Below are positions 1 to 6,285 of a DNA stretch of 8,582 nucleotides, piece after piece; the first letter of the stretch is position 1; the number at the start of each line of letters is the position of its first letter. A program made the translations under genes and the position numbers. The notes beneath the pieces were generated by a model, which worked only from the letters and a program-made list of their open reading frames with translations, was not told the DNA's origin and did not search any database. This stretch comes from Cellvibrio sp. (lineage in GTDB: Bacteria; Pseudomonadota; Gammaproteobacteria; Pseudomonadales; Cellvibrionaceae): contig JAJQJO010000149.1 of NCBI GenBank assembly GCA_021323495.1, forward strand, positions 1-8,582, in the 5' to 3' direction.

Positions 1-711
1 CGCCCGGTACTTGTGGTAGTGGGTGATTATTTTATTTTTGCTGAAAGCGACGTTAACAGTGATGGGAAAGTGAAACGGCTGGTGCGCGAATTTGATCTGA
101 ATTCCCCGATGGAATTAGCAAACTATTTACAACTCAATCCACAGGAGGCCGAGTTTAAATTTGATATTGGTCTAAGCTATTTACCGACTAGCACTGCCTA
201 TGCTTTGAACAAACTCAGCCCTATCCTCAATACTCCGAAAAAGGCTGTCCAGGTCATTCTCGCATCACAACTGAATGCGGAAGCTTTGCGCAACTCCCAT
301 ATCGTGTATATCGGCTATCTCAGTGGGCTTGGGCTTTTGTCGGACGCTGTATCTGATGTTTCCGGTTTTAGGATCGGTAGCGGTGGCTTTGATGAATTGG
401 TTGACACCAGCACGGGTAAAACTTACGTCAATAGCAGTGGTTCTGGCGAGCACCCGAACGATAGCAATCACCTTGCTTACCTGGCCTCGTTTAGTGGGCC
501 AACCGATAATCGGATCATCGCCATTGCCGGGTTTCGCGATGCAGGTTTAATTGAACTTACCGACAGTATTACCAATGTAACCAGTTTAGCTGAACTAAAT
601 ACTCCGGAAACCCAAAACAATTTCGAAGCTATTTATCAAGCCAATGGTTTTGGCCAAGCAACTGCGCCAGCTAAACTGGTTGCGCAAAAGCCTATTAAAA
701 ATCGCGATTAA
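1..711 (+). CDS. C-terminal part of a large protein, possibly a winged-helix (ToxR/CadC-like) regulator or envelope protein; 5' end outside window
   Basis: The frame is open from the first base (Arg-Pro-Val-Leu-Val...) to a TAA at 709-711, giving 236 residues, so the gene is cut by the window edge; the internal GTG at 13 is not a credible start. The fragment begins with a hydrophobic strand followed by GDYFIF. It then has an 'RLVREFDLNS' segment, a 'LSYLPTSTAYALNKL' segment, and a C-terminal alpha/beta part with 'IVYIGYLSGLGLLSD', 'GGFDELVD' and 'IIAIAGFRDAGLIEL'. From memory, this order resembles the C-terminal domain of long OmpR/ToxR-type winged-helix proteins of gammaproteobacteria, whose N-terminal DNA-binding domain would lie upstream. 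That assignment is tentative because no DNA-binding or membrane segment is visible here. There is no cysteine and no catalytic motif that I recognise. The gene converges on the FAD oxidoreductase gene. Confidence 0.6.
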   Translation, partial: RPVLVVVGDYFIFAESDVNSDGKVKRLVREFDLNSPMELANYLQLNPQEAEFKFDIGLSYLPTSTAYALNKLSPILNTPKKAVQVILASQLNAEALRNSHIVYIGYLSGLGLLSDAVSDVSGFRIGSGGFDELVDTSTGKTYVNSSGSGEHPNDSNHLAYLASFSGPTDNRIIAIAGFRDAGLIELTDSITNVTSLAELNTPETQNNFEAIYQANGFGQATAPAKLVAQKPIKNRD

Positions 712-766
712 CGCACAACAAACGCAGGGCAGAATGTCCGGCTATTTTTGGTTTGATAATAAACGA

Positions 767-790
767 AGCTCCGATCCGGAGCTGGCTCCG
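767..790. terminator. GC-rich hairpin between convergent genes, possible weak terminator
   Basis: AGCTCCG (767-773) and CGGAGCT (777-783) form a perfect 7-bp stem with a 3-nt loop. A further GGCTCCG at 784-790 can pair with the middle arm instead (CGGAGC 777-782 with GCTCCG 785-790). It lies between two genes that end facing each other (711 and 825), where a shared terminator is expected. Neither strand has a true T-run after the stem; the minus strand has only a loose T/A-rich stretch (TTCGTTTATT). Termination is therefore an inference. Confidence 0.35.
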
Positions 791-824
791 CATTACCATC
801 CCGTTGAACCGCGCACCTTGAGAG

Positions 825-2258
825 CTAGGATAGACTATAGCTTTTAATGCAATCATTGGTTGGTTGATGTAATAACAACGAGACAGCTGCGGCAATGCTA
901 TTAGCCTGCTGTCTCGTCTCATGTAGTGCTGTGGATTCAAATAATAAACCGGACAGTGCGGGCCCAAGGGCAAAGATTTGGTGCGTGACAGAGATCCTGA
1001 ATGTTGCATCACCTTTTATCAACCAACGGCGCAAATAATCGTCGGGAGATAATAATTCTCCACCAAGTTTTTTTACGCGATTAAAGCCAGGCGCGTAACC
1101 GTTACAGAAAACCAATCTGTCTGCTGCGATTTTTAGTGGATTGCCAACCGCCCGTGATTGGTCCAAGTGCAGCAGGAATCCATTATTTATGCGATCAACA
1201 CCTTTTATGCAGCCGCGTGTCACACGCAAGCGATTTTGCTCGCGCAAATATTGCAATACTGCATATGACGAGGGAGGAATACGATGGCGATGAATGTTCC
1301 ACCAGGGTAATGCTTTGGCTAACCGCCTTTGCTCCGGGTGCGGTAACCTTGCCCATAAATTGCTGACATGTGGACGAATTTTATTAATGCTTTCCTGCCA
1401 TTCAAATCCCGCCGCAGAATTCGATTCAACATAACAACGCAACGCCCGCACCACCTGTAGCGCCGTATTACCGACCAGCCCTATATCAAGCGGTGGAGCT
1501 GCGGCCATGGGATGCTCGGTACTGTGCGGTAATGGCAACAGGCCATGACGGGAAAAAATATGGAAATTACCGGTAAAACCCTGACTGGATATAAATTGCA
1601 CCAGATCAATCATACTGAGCCCCGACCCTATGACGGCAACATCGCTCAGGGCAGACCATTCCTGTGACATAAATTCCGGGGTATAGGGCGAGTCAAAGCT
1701 GTTTTCAGTTGCAGCCGTTGTTTTTCGGCTGGGGTTATTTCCTGTAGCAAACACAACAATATCGGCGCGAATTTTTTGCTGGTGCGTACGTACATACACA
1801 CTTGCATCAACCGCACCTGGCACGGGTGAAATTTCAATTACCTGTGCTGGCAAATGAGTGACGCGCACACCTTTTTGCTCCAGCACCTCGATTGCACCGG
1901 TAAAAACCTGCCGTAAATAAACCGCATAAACCATCCGCGGAACAAAATCATCCGGCCCAAAATTGACCGACGAAAAGTCCGGGTGCAGGTTGCGCCACTG
2001 TTCCGGGTGATGTAATAACCACTGATAAAAATCATCCGGTTTACTGACATAGGCGCCCATACGTTTCGCAGCAACATTAAGGACAAATGAAGGATGGTTT
2101 ACCGCGTAGGCAATGCCTAACGGACTGGCCGGGTTGTCATCGATAATATCGATATCGAATGGTAAAAACGTGTTTATTGCCAGCTCGGCCAGCAACAGGG
2201 TTGCCGCCGCGCCGCAGCCAACAATGACTACCTTGTTCCTGTGTAGGGTGTTTTGCAA
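825..2258 (-). CDS. FAD/NAD(P)-binding oxidoreductase, NAD_binding_9 type (YdhS-like)
   Basis: This 477-residue soluble flavoprotein has two Rossmann dinucleotide motifs. The first is at residues 10-19 (VVIVGCGAAA), followed by 'GIAY' and 'LNVAAKRMGAY' (about 48-70); the second is at 207-217 (VAVIGSGLSM). An ATG motif 'VVFATGN' at 168-174 precedes the second fold. The 'WWNIHRHRIPP' segment (319-329) and the C-terminal 'ALGPALSGLLFESTALHETRQQA' pattern (about 430-452) are typical of the YdhS-like NAD_binding_9 family. These proteins are predicted oxidoreductases or hydroxylases whose substrates are mostly unknown. The start is TTG (2256-2258): an in-frame stop lies four codons upstream, no ATG or GTG is available before the first Rossmann strand, and AAGG sits 10 nt upstream. 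It follows exbD by 120 bp on the same strand with no intrinsic terminator between, so co-transcription with tonB-exbBD is possible. A role in iron or siderophore chemistry would be guesswork. Confidence 0.85.
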   Translation of the reverse strand: MQNTLHRNKVVIVGCGAAATLLLAELAINTFLPFDIDIIDDNPASPLGIAYAVNHPSFVLNVAAKRMGAYVSKPDDFYQWLLHHPEQWRNLHPDFSSVNFGPDDFVPRMVYAVYLRQVFTGAIEVLEQKGVRVTHLPAQVIEISPVPGAVDASVYVRTHQQKIRADIVVFATGNNPSRKTTAATENSFDSPYTPEFMSQEWSALSDVAVIGSGLSMIDLVQFISSQGFTGNFHIFSRHGLLPLPHSTEHPMAAAPPLDIGLVGNTALQVVRALRCYVESNSAAGFEWQESINKIRPHVSNLWARLPHPEQRRLAKALPWWNIHRHRIPPSSYAVLQYLREQNRLRVTRGCIKGVDRINNGFLLHLDQSRAVGNPLKIAADRLVFCNGYAPGFNRVKKLGGELLSPDDYLRRWLIKGDATFRISVTHQIFALGPALSGLLFESTALHETRQQANSIAAAVSLLLHQPTNDCIKSYSLS

Positions 2259-2279
2259 AATTTGATTACCTTATCTATC

Positions 2280-2320
2280 ACAACCGCATCAATTCGATTA
2301 CAACCACATCATTTCGGGTT
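2280..2320. repeat. Two-copy degenerate tandem repeat, about 20 bp per unit
   Basis: ACAACCGCATCAATTCGATT (2280-2299) is followed directly by ACAACCACATCATTTCGGGTT (2300-2320); the two share ACAACC-CATCA-TTCG. A weaker third copy starts at 2321 (ACAAAATCGGCATCC). The array lies in the exbD to oxidoreductase gap, just upstream of the oxidoreductase ribosome binding site. It may be an old tandem duplication or a pair of protein-binding sites; nothing in the sequence decides which. Confidence 0.4.
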
Positions 2321-2378
2321 ACAAAATCGGCATCCTTTCCGCACCAATAACTAACCTCACTCAATTGCCTATTGCGGT

Positions 2379-2795
2379 TTAACTTTTTCGTTCGGTAACG
2401 AAAGACAAACGTTCAATCCCCGCTTTTTCAATCAATACCATTACCTTTGCAACTACTCCATAGGGAACAGTTTCATCTGCATTCAGATTCAAGCGGATAT
2501 CGGGATCTTGCAACTTTCGGTTCGCCAATTCACTCTCAATTGTTTCCAGCGCATATTCATCTTTATCAAGATAAATTTTTCCCTGGTCATCAATGCTGAG
2601 TACAACCGGCTTCTTGGGCTCCTCAATTTGTACCGTCGTTTCAGTATCTGGCAGGTTTACTTTAATTGCATTGGTCATTAGCGGTGCAGTGATGATGAAT
2701 ACCACTAGCAACACCAACATCACATCGACCATAGGTGTAATATTGATTTCGCTCAATACTTCATCGCTATCGCCACCGCCACTTGAAATTGCCAT
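2379..2795 (-). CDS. exbD: ExbD, biopolymer transport protein of the TonB energy-transducing complex
   Basis: This 138-residue inner-membrane protein has a short cytoplasmic N-terminus, one transmembrane helix (about 24-44) and a periplasmic domain of roughly 90 residues. The 'EINITPMVDVMLVLLVVFII' segment is the ExbD signature. Asp24 in it corresponds to the essential proton-path aspartate of Escherichia coli ExbD (Asp25). After the helix comes 'APLMTNAIKVNLP', also typical. The length matches the family. The ATG (2793-2795) directly abuts the exbB stop (TAAATG, no gap), with AGAGG 11 nt upstream inside exbB, so the two are translationally coupled. With ExbB it forms the proton channel that powers TonB. 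TolR is a relative, but the adjacent tonB and the absence of tol-pal genes favour ExbD. Confidence 0.95.
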   Translation of the reverse strand: MAISSGGGDSDEVLSEINITPMVDVMLVLLVVFIITAPLMTNAIKVNLPDTETTVQIEEPKKPVVLSIDDQGKIYLDKDEYALETIESELANRKLQDPDIRLNLNADETVPYGVVAKVMVLIEKAGIERLSFVTERKS

Positions 2796-3530
2796 TTATG
2801 CAAACACCTCTTTACCACTTTCAGATTTATTTGCATCGCGCGTTGATTGCACTTGTCCAGCCTTGATTACCGGTGCAGTTGCTTTAATACGGAAGCCGGC
2901 TTTTTGCACCAGGCTAACAAAATCCGTAGCAAAATCATCCAGGTCAGCAGCAATTAATTTCAAACGGCGCAAGAAAAAGTTGTATGCAAGCACCGAAGGT
3001 ACAGCGACTGCAATACCAATTCCGGTTGCGATCAACGCCTCACCAATCGGGCCGGCGACCACTTCAATGCTGGCCGATTTGCTTGCGGTGATTGCAGTAA
3101 GTGCCTGGATAATTCCGAACACCGTGCCGAATAATCCTACGAAAGGTGCGGTATTGCCGATAGAAGCAAGGATTGCCAAACCATTTTCCAATGAGCGGCG
3201 TTCTTTCTGGATTTGCTGGCGCAAATGACGCTCCAGTAAATCCTGGCGATCCCAACTATGCTCCAGGTCATTTGCCGGACTTGCATCTGCATTGCGCAAC
3301 GTTTGAAAGCCAATAGCGGCAACCCGCGCGGTGGCACCGACATATTTTTCCAATGAGGCTGCTGCGTGCAAATCCGGCGCGCTCCAGAAAGTTTTGGTAA
3401 AGCGACGGTTTTGCCGGGACAACAATATGTGCTGGATACTTTTGATAACAATTAGCGTCCAGGTAATGATTGAAAAAGCAATCAACGCCCACAGGGTCCA
3501 TTCAACAATATGTTTGTACAACTCAGACAT
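2796..3530 (-). CDS. exbB: ExbB, proton channel protein of the TonB complex
   Basis: This 244-residue MotA/TolQ/ExbB-family inner-membrane protein has the same length as Escherichia coli ExbB. It has three transmembrane segments: about 10-30, 118-143 and 160-186. The second carries 'NTAPFVGLFGTVFGI' with Thr136, and the third 'GPIGEALIATGIGIAVAVP' with Glu164 and Thr169. By constant offset these match the proton-path residues Thr148, Glu176 and Thr181 of Escherichia coli ExbB. The large charged cytoplasmic loop (about 31-117) and charged C-terminal tail are normal for the family. The ATG at 3528-3530 has TAGGTG (3539-3544) about 8 nt upstream. It lies 123 bp after tonB and is fused stop-to-start with exbD. 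TolQ is the main alternative; the tonB neighbour argues for ExbB. Confidence 0.95.
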   Translation of the reverse strand: MSELYKHIVEWTLWALIAFSIITWTLIVIKSIQHILLSRQNRRFTKTFWSAPDLHAAASLEKYVGATARVAAIGFQTLRNADASPANDLEHSWDRQDLLERHLRQQIQKERRSLENGLAILASIGNTAPFVGLFGTVFGIIQALTAITASKSASIEVVAGPIGEALIATGIGIAVAVPSVLAYNFFLRRLKLIAADLDDFATDFVSLVQKAGFRIKATAPVIKAGQVQSTRDANKSESGKEVFA

Positions 3531-3558
3531 GATAAATACACCTAAAAATAACGAATAA

Positions 3559-3588
3559 ATAAAATTTAATTACTAAGTCATTTGCCAA
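3559..3588 (-). promoter_or_regulatory. Possible internal promoter for exbBD
   Basis: Read on the minus strand, TTGGCA (3583-3588) is followed after 18 nt by TTTTAT (3559-3564) in an AT-rich stretch, about 30 nt before the exbB start. The 123-bp gap to tonB is long enough to hold a promoter, and no terminator follows tonB. The hexamers match the sigma-70 consensus only in part, so read-through from tonB remains equally likely. Confidence 0.3.
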
Positions 3589-3653
3589 CCAAAGTAAGAT
3601 TGGATTCTCTGCTTAAGTATTGAAAACCAAACAGGTAAAGCCGGGCATTGAAA

Positions 3654-4427
3654 TCAGCTATTGGAAAGTTTGAAATCAATCGGCACTTCCACCCAGGAAT
3701 CCACCGGTGTTTCGCCCTGTTTGGCGGGCACAAATGACCAGCGTTTTACTGTCTGGATCGCAGCGGTGTCCAATACTTTGCGGCCGCTCGATGTCTTGAT
3801 TTCCACACTATCGGGTTTTCCATTACCCAACACATGTACATTTAAAACTACCGTCCCTTCCCAGCCGCGCTCTGCTGCCTGCTCAGGGTATTCCGGGGCA
3901 GGATTGCGCAGATAGCCCGGGTTGGCAGTTGCTGGTGTAACCGGTGGCGGCGCGGGCGGCGGAGGTGGAGTCTCCACCGCTTTTTGTACGACGGGTACCG
4001 GTGTTGGCTCGACGGGTTTTGGTTTCGGTTTTTCCACTGGCTTTGGCTTTTCCACCTTTGGCGGTGGAGGCGGCGGCAACTCTTCCGGGATTACGGGTGC
4101 AGGCGGTTGCTCTACCGGAGGTCGATAAATTTCTACGGTCATCGGTGGGATTTCCGCCGGGGTAATCGCTACTTCCGGTTTGAAGTAAAAATACGCAAAG
4201 GTCGCAACATGCAATCCGATAATCGCTAACAGAGCAAGGCTGCCAAGGGCACCTTTGTATTTCGGGTAAACCAATTCGATTTGTTTATCATGTTTGTGTT
4301 CACGCGGTACCAACGTAATAACGTCAGCAGACTTGCGTATTTGCGGCATCGGAGTAGCGCTGCGCAATAAATTGCGCGCATGGCGACGATCGTAACTGTG
4401 CGGCTCAGAGTATGCATGGGCACTCAT
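3654..4427 (-). CDS. tonB: TonB, energy-transducing protein with a long cytoplasmic N-terminus
   Basis: This 257-residue protein transmits proton motive force from ExbB/ExbD to outer-membrane receptors. From the chosen ATG (4425-4427) there is a charged cytoplasmic segment (1-57) and one transmembrane helix (about 58-82) containing His73. That histidine sits like the essential His20 of Escherichia coli TonB. A periplasmic proline-rich spacer (about 103-168) follows, with runs of prolines and KPKP/VEKP repeats. The globular TonB_C domain (about 172-257) starts with a Tyr180-Pro181 motif and includes 'GTVVLNVHVLGNGK', 'AAIQTVKRWSFVPAK' and 'VPIDFKL'. The start is fixed by GGGGAG (4434-4439), 6 nt upstream. 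The frame stays open upstream to 4523, but that extension lacks a ribosome binding site. N-terminal extensions are known in some TonBs (for example Pseudomonas TonB1). It heads tonB-exbB-exbD. Confidence 0.95.
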   Translation of the reverse strand: MSAHAYSEPHSYDRRHARNLLRSATPMPQIRKSADVITLVPREHKHDKQIELVYPKYKGALGSLALLAIIGLHVATFAYFYFKPEVAITPAEIPPMTVEIYRPPVEQPPAPVIPEELPPPPPPKVEKPKPVEKPKPKPVEPTPVPVVQKAVETPPPPPAPPPVTPATANPGYLRNPAPEYPEQAAERGWEGTVVLNVHVLGNGKPDSVEIKTSSGRKVLDTAAIQTVKRWSFVPAKQGETPVDSWVEVPIDFKLSNS

Positions 4428-4852
4428 AAATTTCTCCCCTACCCTAATCGGGTCAACAGAAGTCGCTTGTGGCGACAGGTATTCAAAGAGCGAGCCATCA
4501 AACAGCATCGTGTACTGCAGCAATGACTTTCTGGTAACAGGGATTTAGCAGCATCTATGCCAGCGTGATGCGATTGTTTTATTTTTTATAAGCTATTGAA
4601 ATTTATAGGAATATAAAAACCTGAATAACAGGTGATGAGTATCCATAAAAAGCGGGGAAATTTTGCTGTTATATAAACAACCATTCTGCTGTTTTATCAA
4701 CAGATGATTTTTTCAGGGCGGTGACGGGATTGTGGAAAAATAAACAGAAATTTTTCGTTAATTATTTTTTATCGAATGCCAATACGCAACCTGGCACCGC
4801 GTATGCCCTGTTAATGGATATATATTTTTCGCGGGAACAACATTAGGAAAAA
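4428..4852. other. 425-bp non-coding, AT-rich region upstream of tonB
   Basis: No credible gene lies here. It holds the tonB ribosome binding site (4434-4439). Possible -10 hexamers for tonB on the minus strand are TATAAA at 4585-4590 and 4602-4607, with no convincing -35. A small ACCTG-AATAA-CAGGT hairpin lies at 4619-4633 and a pair of dyad motifs at 4664-4703. ATACGC/GCGTAT arms (4782-4804) with an 11-nt loop lie past the end of the four-helix protein gene; with only a distant A/T-rich tract after them they are not a clear terminator. I searched by eye for a Fur box (GATAAT-type 19-mer), which often controls tonB, and found none that is convincing. Confidence 0.6.
4664..4703. promoter_or_regulatory. 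Pair of similar dyad motifs (TGTT-N5-AACA), possible operator
   Basis: TGCTGTTATATAAACAA (4664-4680) and TGCTGTTTTATCAACAG (4687-4703) are two related 17-mers spaced 23 bp apart. Each contains TGTT, five bases, then AACA; the second has the longer dyad CTGTT/AACAG. A repeated symmetric site about two helical turns apart is what a dimeric repressor or activator would bind. It lies about 240-280 bp upstream of the tonB start. No binding protein can be named, and in such AT-rich DNA a chance origin is possible. Confidence 0.3.
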
Positions 4853-5416
4853 TTATTTTACCTGTGCTTCCGGTTTGTAACTCCAGTGCGGAGTCGCCAA
4901 CAAAATAATAAGTGAAACGATGGCTATAAAAACCGATAACCACAATGCTATTGGTGTATCGGCAATACGTTCTGGATAAATTTTAACAACTGCGCCCAAG
5001 CCAATAATATTTCCCCCTGCCACCAACACTGCTGCCGCATAGTCATGGAAGCGACGCGCTTTGTTAGCGCCCAGAGCCCAGGTAGGATGGGTGTTATAAC
5101 TGGGCAAGTCTTCATGTGCGTTATTTAATTGTTCCAATGCCGAGAGAAATCGACGCAAGTTGGTAATTGCGCGCTCCGCTTTATAATTTAAAAACGCCAG
5201 ACAAATCGAAGCCACCGGGAACCCGGCGATCAACCACTCAACAGGGACATCCGCCTCCGCCTCACCCGGCTTGAGTGCTACCAGTGCCGCCAACAAACTC
5301 ACCACCAGTGTGACATACAAGGCCAACGCCTGCTGCCGCTGGCTAATGCGTGCATTGACCTCCTGATAAGCCGCGATAAAACGGTAATTTGCATCGACGA
5401 TATATTTTACTGTCAC
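4853..5416 (-). CDS. Four-helix inner-membrane protein of unknown function
   Basis: I do not recognise this 187-residue protein. It has a soluble N-terminal segment (1-29, probably helical), then two hydrophobic helices (about 30-48 and 60-77). A charged, probably cytoplasmic loop of about 48 residues follows (78-125, with 'YKAERAITNLRRFLSALEQL'), then two more helices (about 126-145 and 155-175) and a short tail. The lysines and arginines at 79-91 and 119-122 place the central loop, and by parity both termini, in the cytoplasm. There is no catalytic motif and no cysteine apart from Cys72 in helix 2. The start is GTG (5414-5416), with a good AAGGCGG (5422-5428) 5 nt upstream. Two tandem helix pairs around a charged linker recall SLATT/S-4TM-type small membrane proteins only in topology; I claim no family. 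It lies just after the peroxiredoxin terminator. Confidence 0.75.
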   Translation of the reverse strand: MTVKYIVDANYRFIAAYQEVNARISQRQQALALYVTLVVSLLAALVALKPGEAEADVPVEWLIAGFPVASICLAFLNYKAERAITNLRRFLSALEQLNNAHEDLPSYNTHPTWALGANKARRFHDYAAAVLVAGGNIIGLGAVVKIYPERIADTPIALWLSVFIAIVSLIILLATPHWSYKPEAQVK

Positions 5417-5456
5417 AATTTCCGCCTTGATAAATTATTGAAAATGAAATGCAAAA

Positions 5457-5487
5457 ACGACAAAGGCGCTGCCCGCGCCTTTGTCGT
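5457..5487 (-). terminator. Strong rho-independent terminator of the peroxiredoxin gene
   Basis: A perfect 13-bp inverted repeat (5457-5469 with 5475-5487) contains ACGACAAAGGCGC and has a 5-nt loop. On the minus strand the stem is followed by a short T-run (GTCGTTTTTGC). It sits 44 bp past the stop codon of the peroxiredoxin gene and 41 bp before the start of the next gene on the same strand. Confidence 0.9.
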
Positions 5488-5530
5488 AATATGAATACTC
5501 CTCGCGATGCTGTTGTAGCACCTCATTGAT

Positions 5531-6169
5531 TTACGTGCGCGGATCCGGCGTCAACCGCAAATAGGGTTTTACCGCGTTGTATCCCCTGGGGAAACGGCGC
5601 GCGATTTCTTCCGGATCTTGCAGCGACGGGACAATCACTACATCCTCACCTGGCTTCCAGTTGCCCGGTGTCGCCACTTTGTGATGCTCGGTTAACTGCA
5701 ATGAATCAATCACACGCAAAATTTCATCAAAGTTGCGGCCAGTACTGGCGGGATAAGTAATGATCAAGCGGATTTTTTTGGCCGGATCAATTACAAAAAG
5801 CGAACGCACAGTCAAGGTCGCATTGGCATTTGGATGAATCATGTCGTAGAGACTTGCAACCTTGCGATCTGCATCCGCAAGGATAGGGAAATTGACTTGG
5901 GTCAATTGTGTTTCGTTGATGTCATTGACCCAACGATTATGTGAATCCACCGGATCAACACTCAATGCAATAGCCTTAACATCGCGTTTGGTAAATTCAT
6001 CTTTCAACTTTGCCGTTAAACCTAACTCAGTGGTGCACACTGGAGTGAAATCGGCCGGATGGGAAAACAGAACGCCCCAGCTATCGCCAAGCCATTGGTG
6101 AAAACTGATAGGGCCTTGGGTAGATTCCTGGACAAAATCCGGTGCTTCATCACCTAAACGTAAGCTCAT
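5531..6169 (-). CDS. 1-Cys peroxiredoxin, Prx6 subfamily
   Basis: This 212-residue cytoplasmic thiol peroxidase reduces hydrogen and organic peroxides. The AhpC/TSA domain comes first, then the Prx6 C-terminal extension (1-cysPrx_C, about 160-212). The active-site loop is 'HPADFTPVCTTEL' with Thr42 and peroxidatic Cys45; the conserved arginine is Arg122, and 'YPASTGRNFDEILRVIDSLQLT' (139-160) is the Prx6 hallmark. Cys45 is the only cysteine in the protein, so it needs an outside thiol to be reduced. A GDSWG motif (28-32), part of the phospholipase site of mammalian PRDX6, is present with His24. The residue aligned by me with the third member (human Asp140) is Ala130, so lipase activity is doubtful. 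The ATG (6167-6169) has AGGAGG (6174-6179) 4 nt upstream. The gene is monocistronic by its terminator and divergent from the exporter gene. Confidence 0.95.
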   Translation of the reverse strand: MSLRLGDEAPDFVQESTQGPISFHQWLGDSWGVLFSHPADFTPVCTTELGLTAKLKDEFTKRDVKAIALSVDPVDSHNRWVNDINETQLTQVNFPILADADRKVASLYDMIHPNANATLTVRSLFVIDPAKKIRLIITYPASTGRNFDEILRVIDSLQLTEHHKVATPGNWKPGEDVVIVPSLQDPEEIARRFPRGYNAVKPYLRLTPDPRT

Positions 6170-6207
6170 GCGGCCTCCTCAAAATAAATAGACTAAATAC
6201 GGTAGGC

Positions 6208-6238
6208 ATTATGGTAGGAGTTTCGTGCGCCCAAACAA
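6208..6238 (-). promoter_or_regulatory. Possible promoter of the peroxiredoxin gene
   Basis: On the minus strand CATAAT (6208-6213) is five of six bases to the -10 consensus and lies about 40 bp before the start codon. TTGTTT (6233-6238) stands 19 bp upstream of it, a long spacing and a partial match. The spacing suggests that an activator (OxyR is one candidate by role) may help, but I see no clear OxyR site. Confidence 0.3.
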
Positions 6239-6285
6239 AAAGAATTTTTTGTACTTTGCTTAGAACCAAAAAAATAAATTGCAGA

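Noticed and set aside
644..847. Plus-strand small frame overlapping the end of the first gene
   Set aside because: It mostly overlaps the first gene in another frame and runs into the convergent gene; no ribosome binding site or recognisable protein.
2386..2403. Perfect hairpin TTTCGTT/AACGAAA at the 3' end of exbD
   Set aside because: It lies within the last exbD codons, is AT-rich and has no T-run after it on the minus strand, so it is not a terminator.
2593..3228. Long plus-strand open frame (211 codons) opposite exbB and exbD
   Set aside because: It is antisense to two strongly conserved genes, with no ribosome binding site or recognisable protein; it results from their codon use.
3922..4229. 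Glycine-rich plus-strand frames opposite tonB
   Set aside because: They are the complement of the TonB proline-rich spacer (CCN against GGN codons), not a glycine-rich protein.
4428..4523. Upstream in-frame extension of tonB by 32 codons to a possible start at 4523
   Set aside because: The extension has no ribosome binding site, while the ATG at 4427 has GGGGAG at ideal spacing.
4782..4804. ATACGC/GCGTAT arms as a terminator for the four-helix gene
   Set aside because: The stem is only 6 bp with an 11-nt loop, and no U-tract follows directly on the minus strand.
4524..4852. Fur box upstream of tonB
   Set aside because: No stretch comes close to the GATAAT-type 19-bp consensus on reading; a weight-matrix scan would settle it.
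4758..4943. Small minus-strand frame overlapping the end of the four-helix protein gene
   Set aside because: It overlaps the real gene in another frame and has no convincing ribosome binding site or homology.
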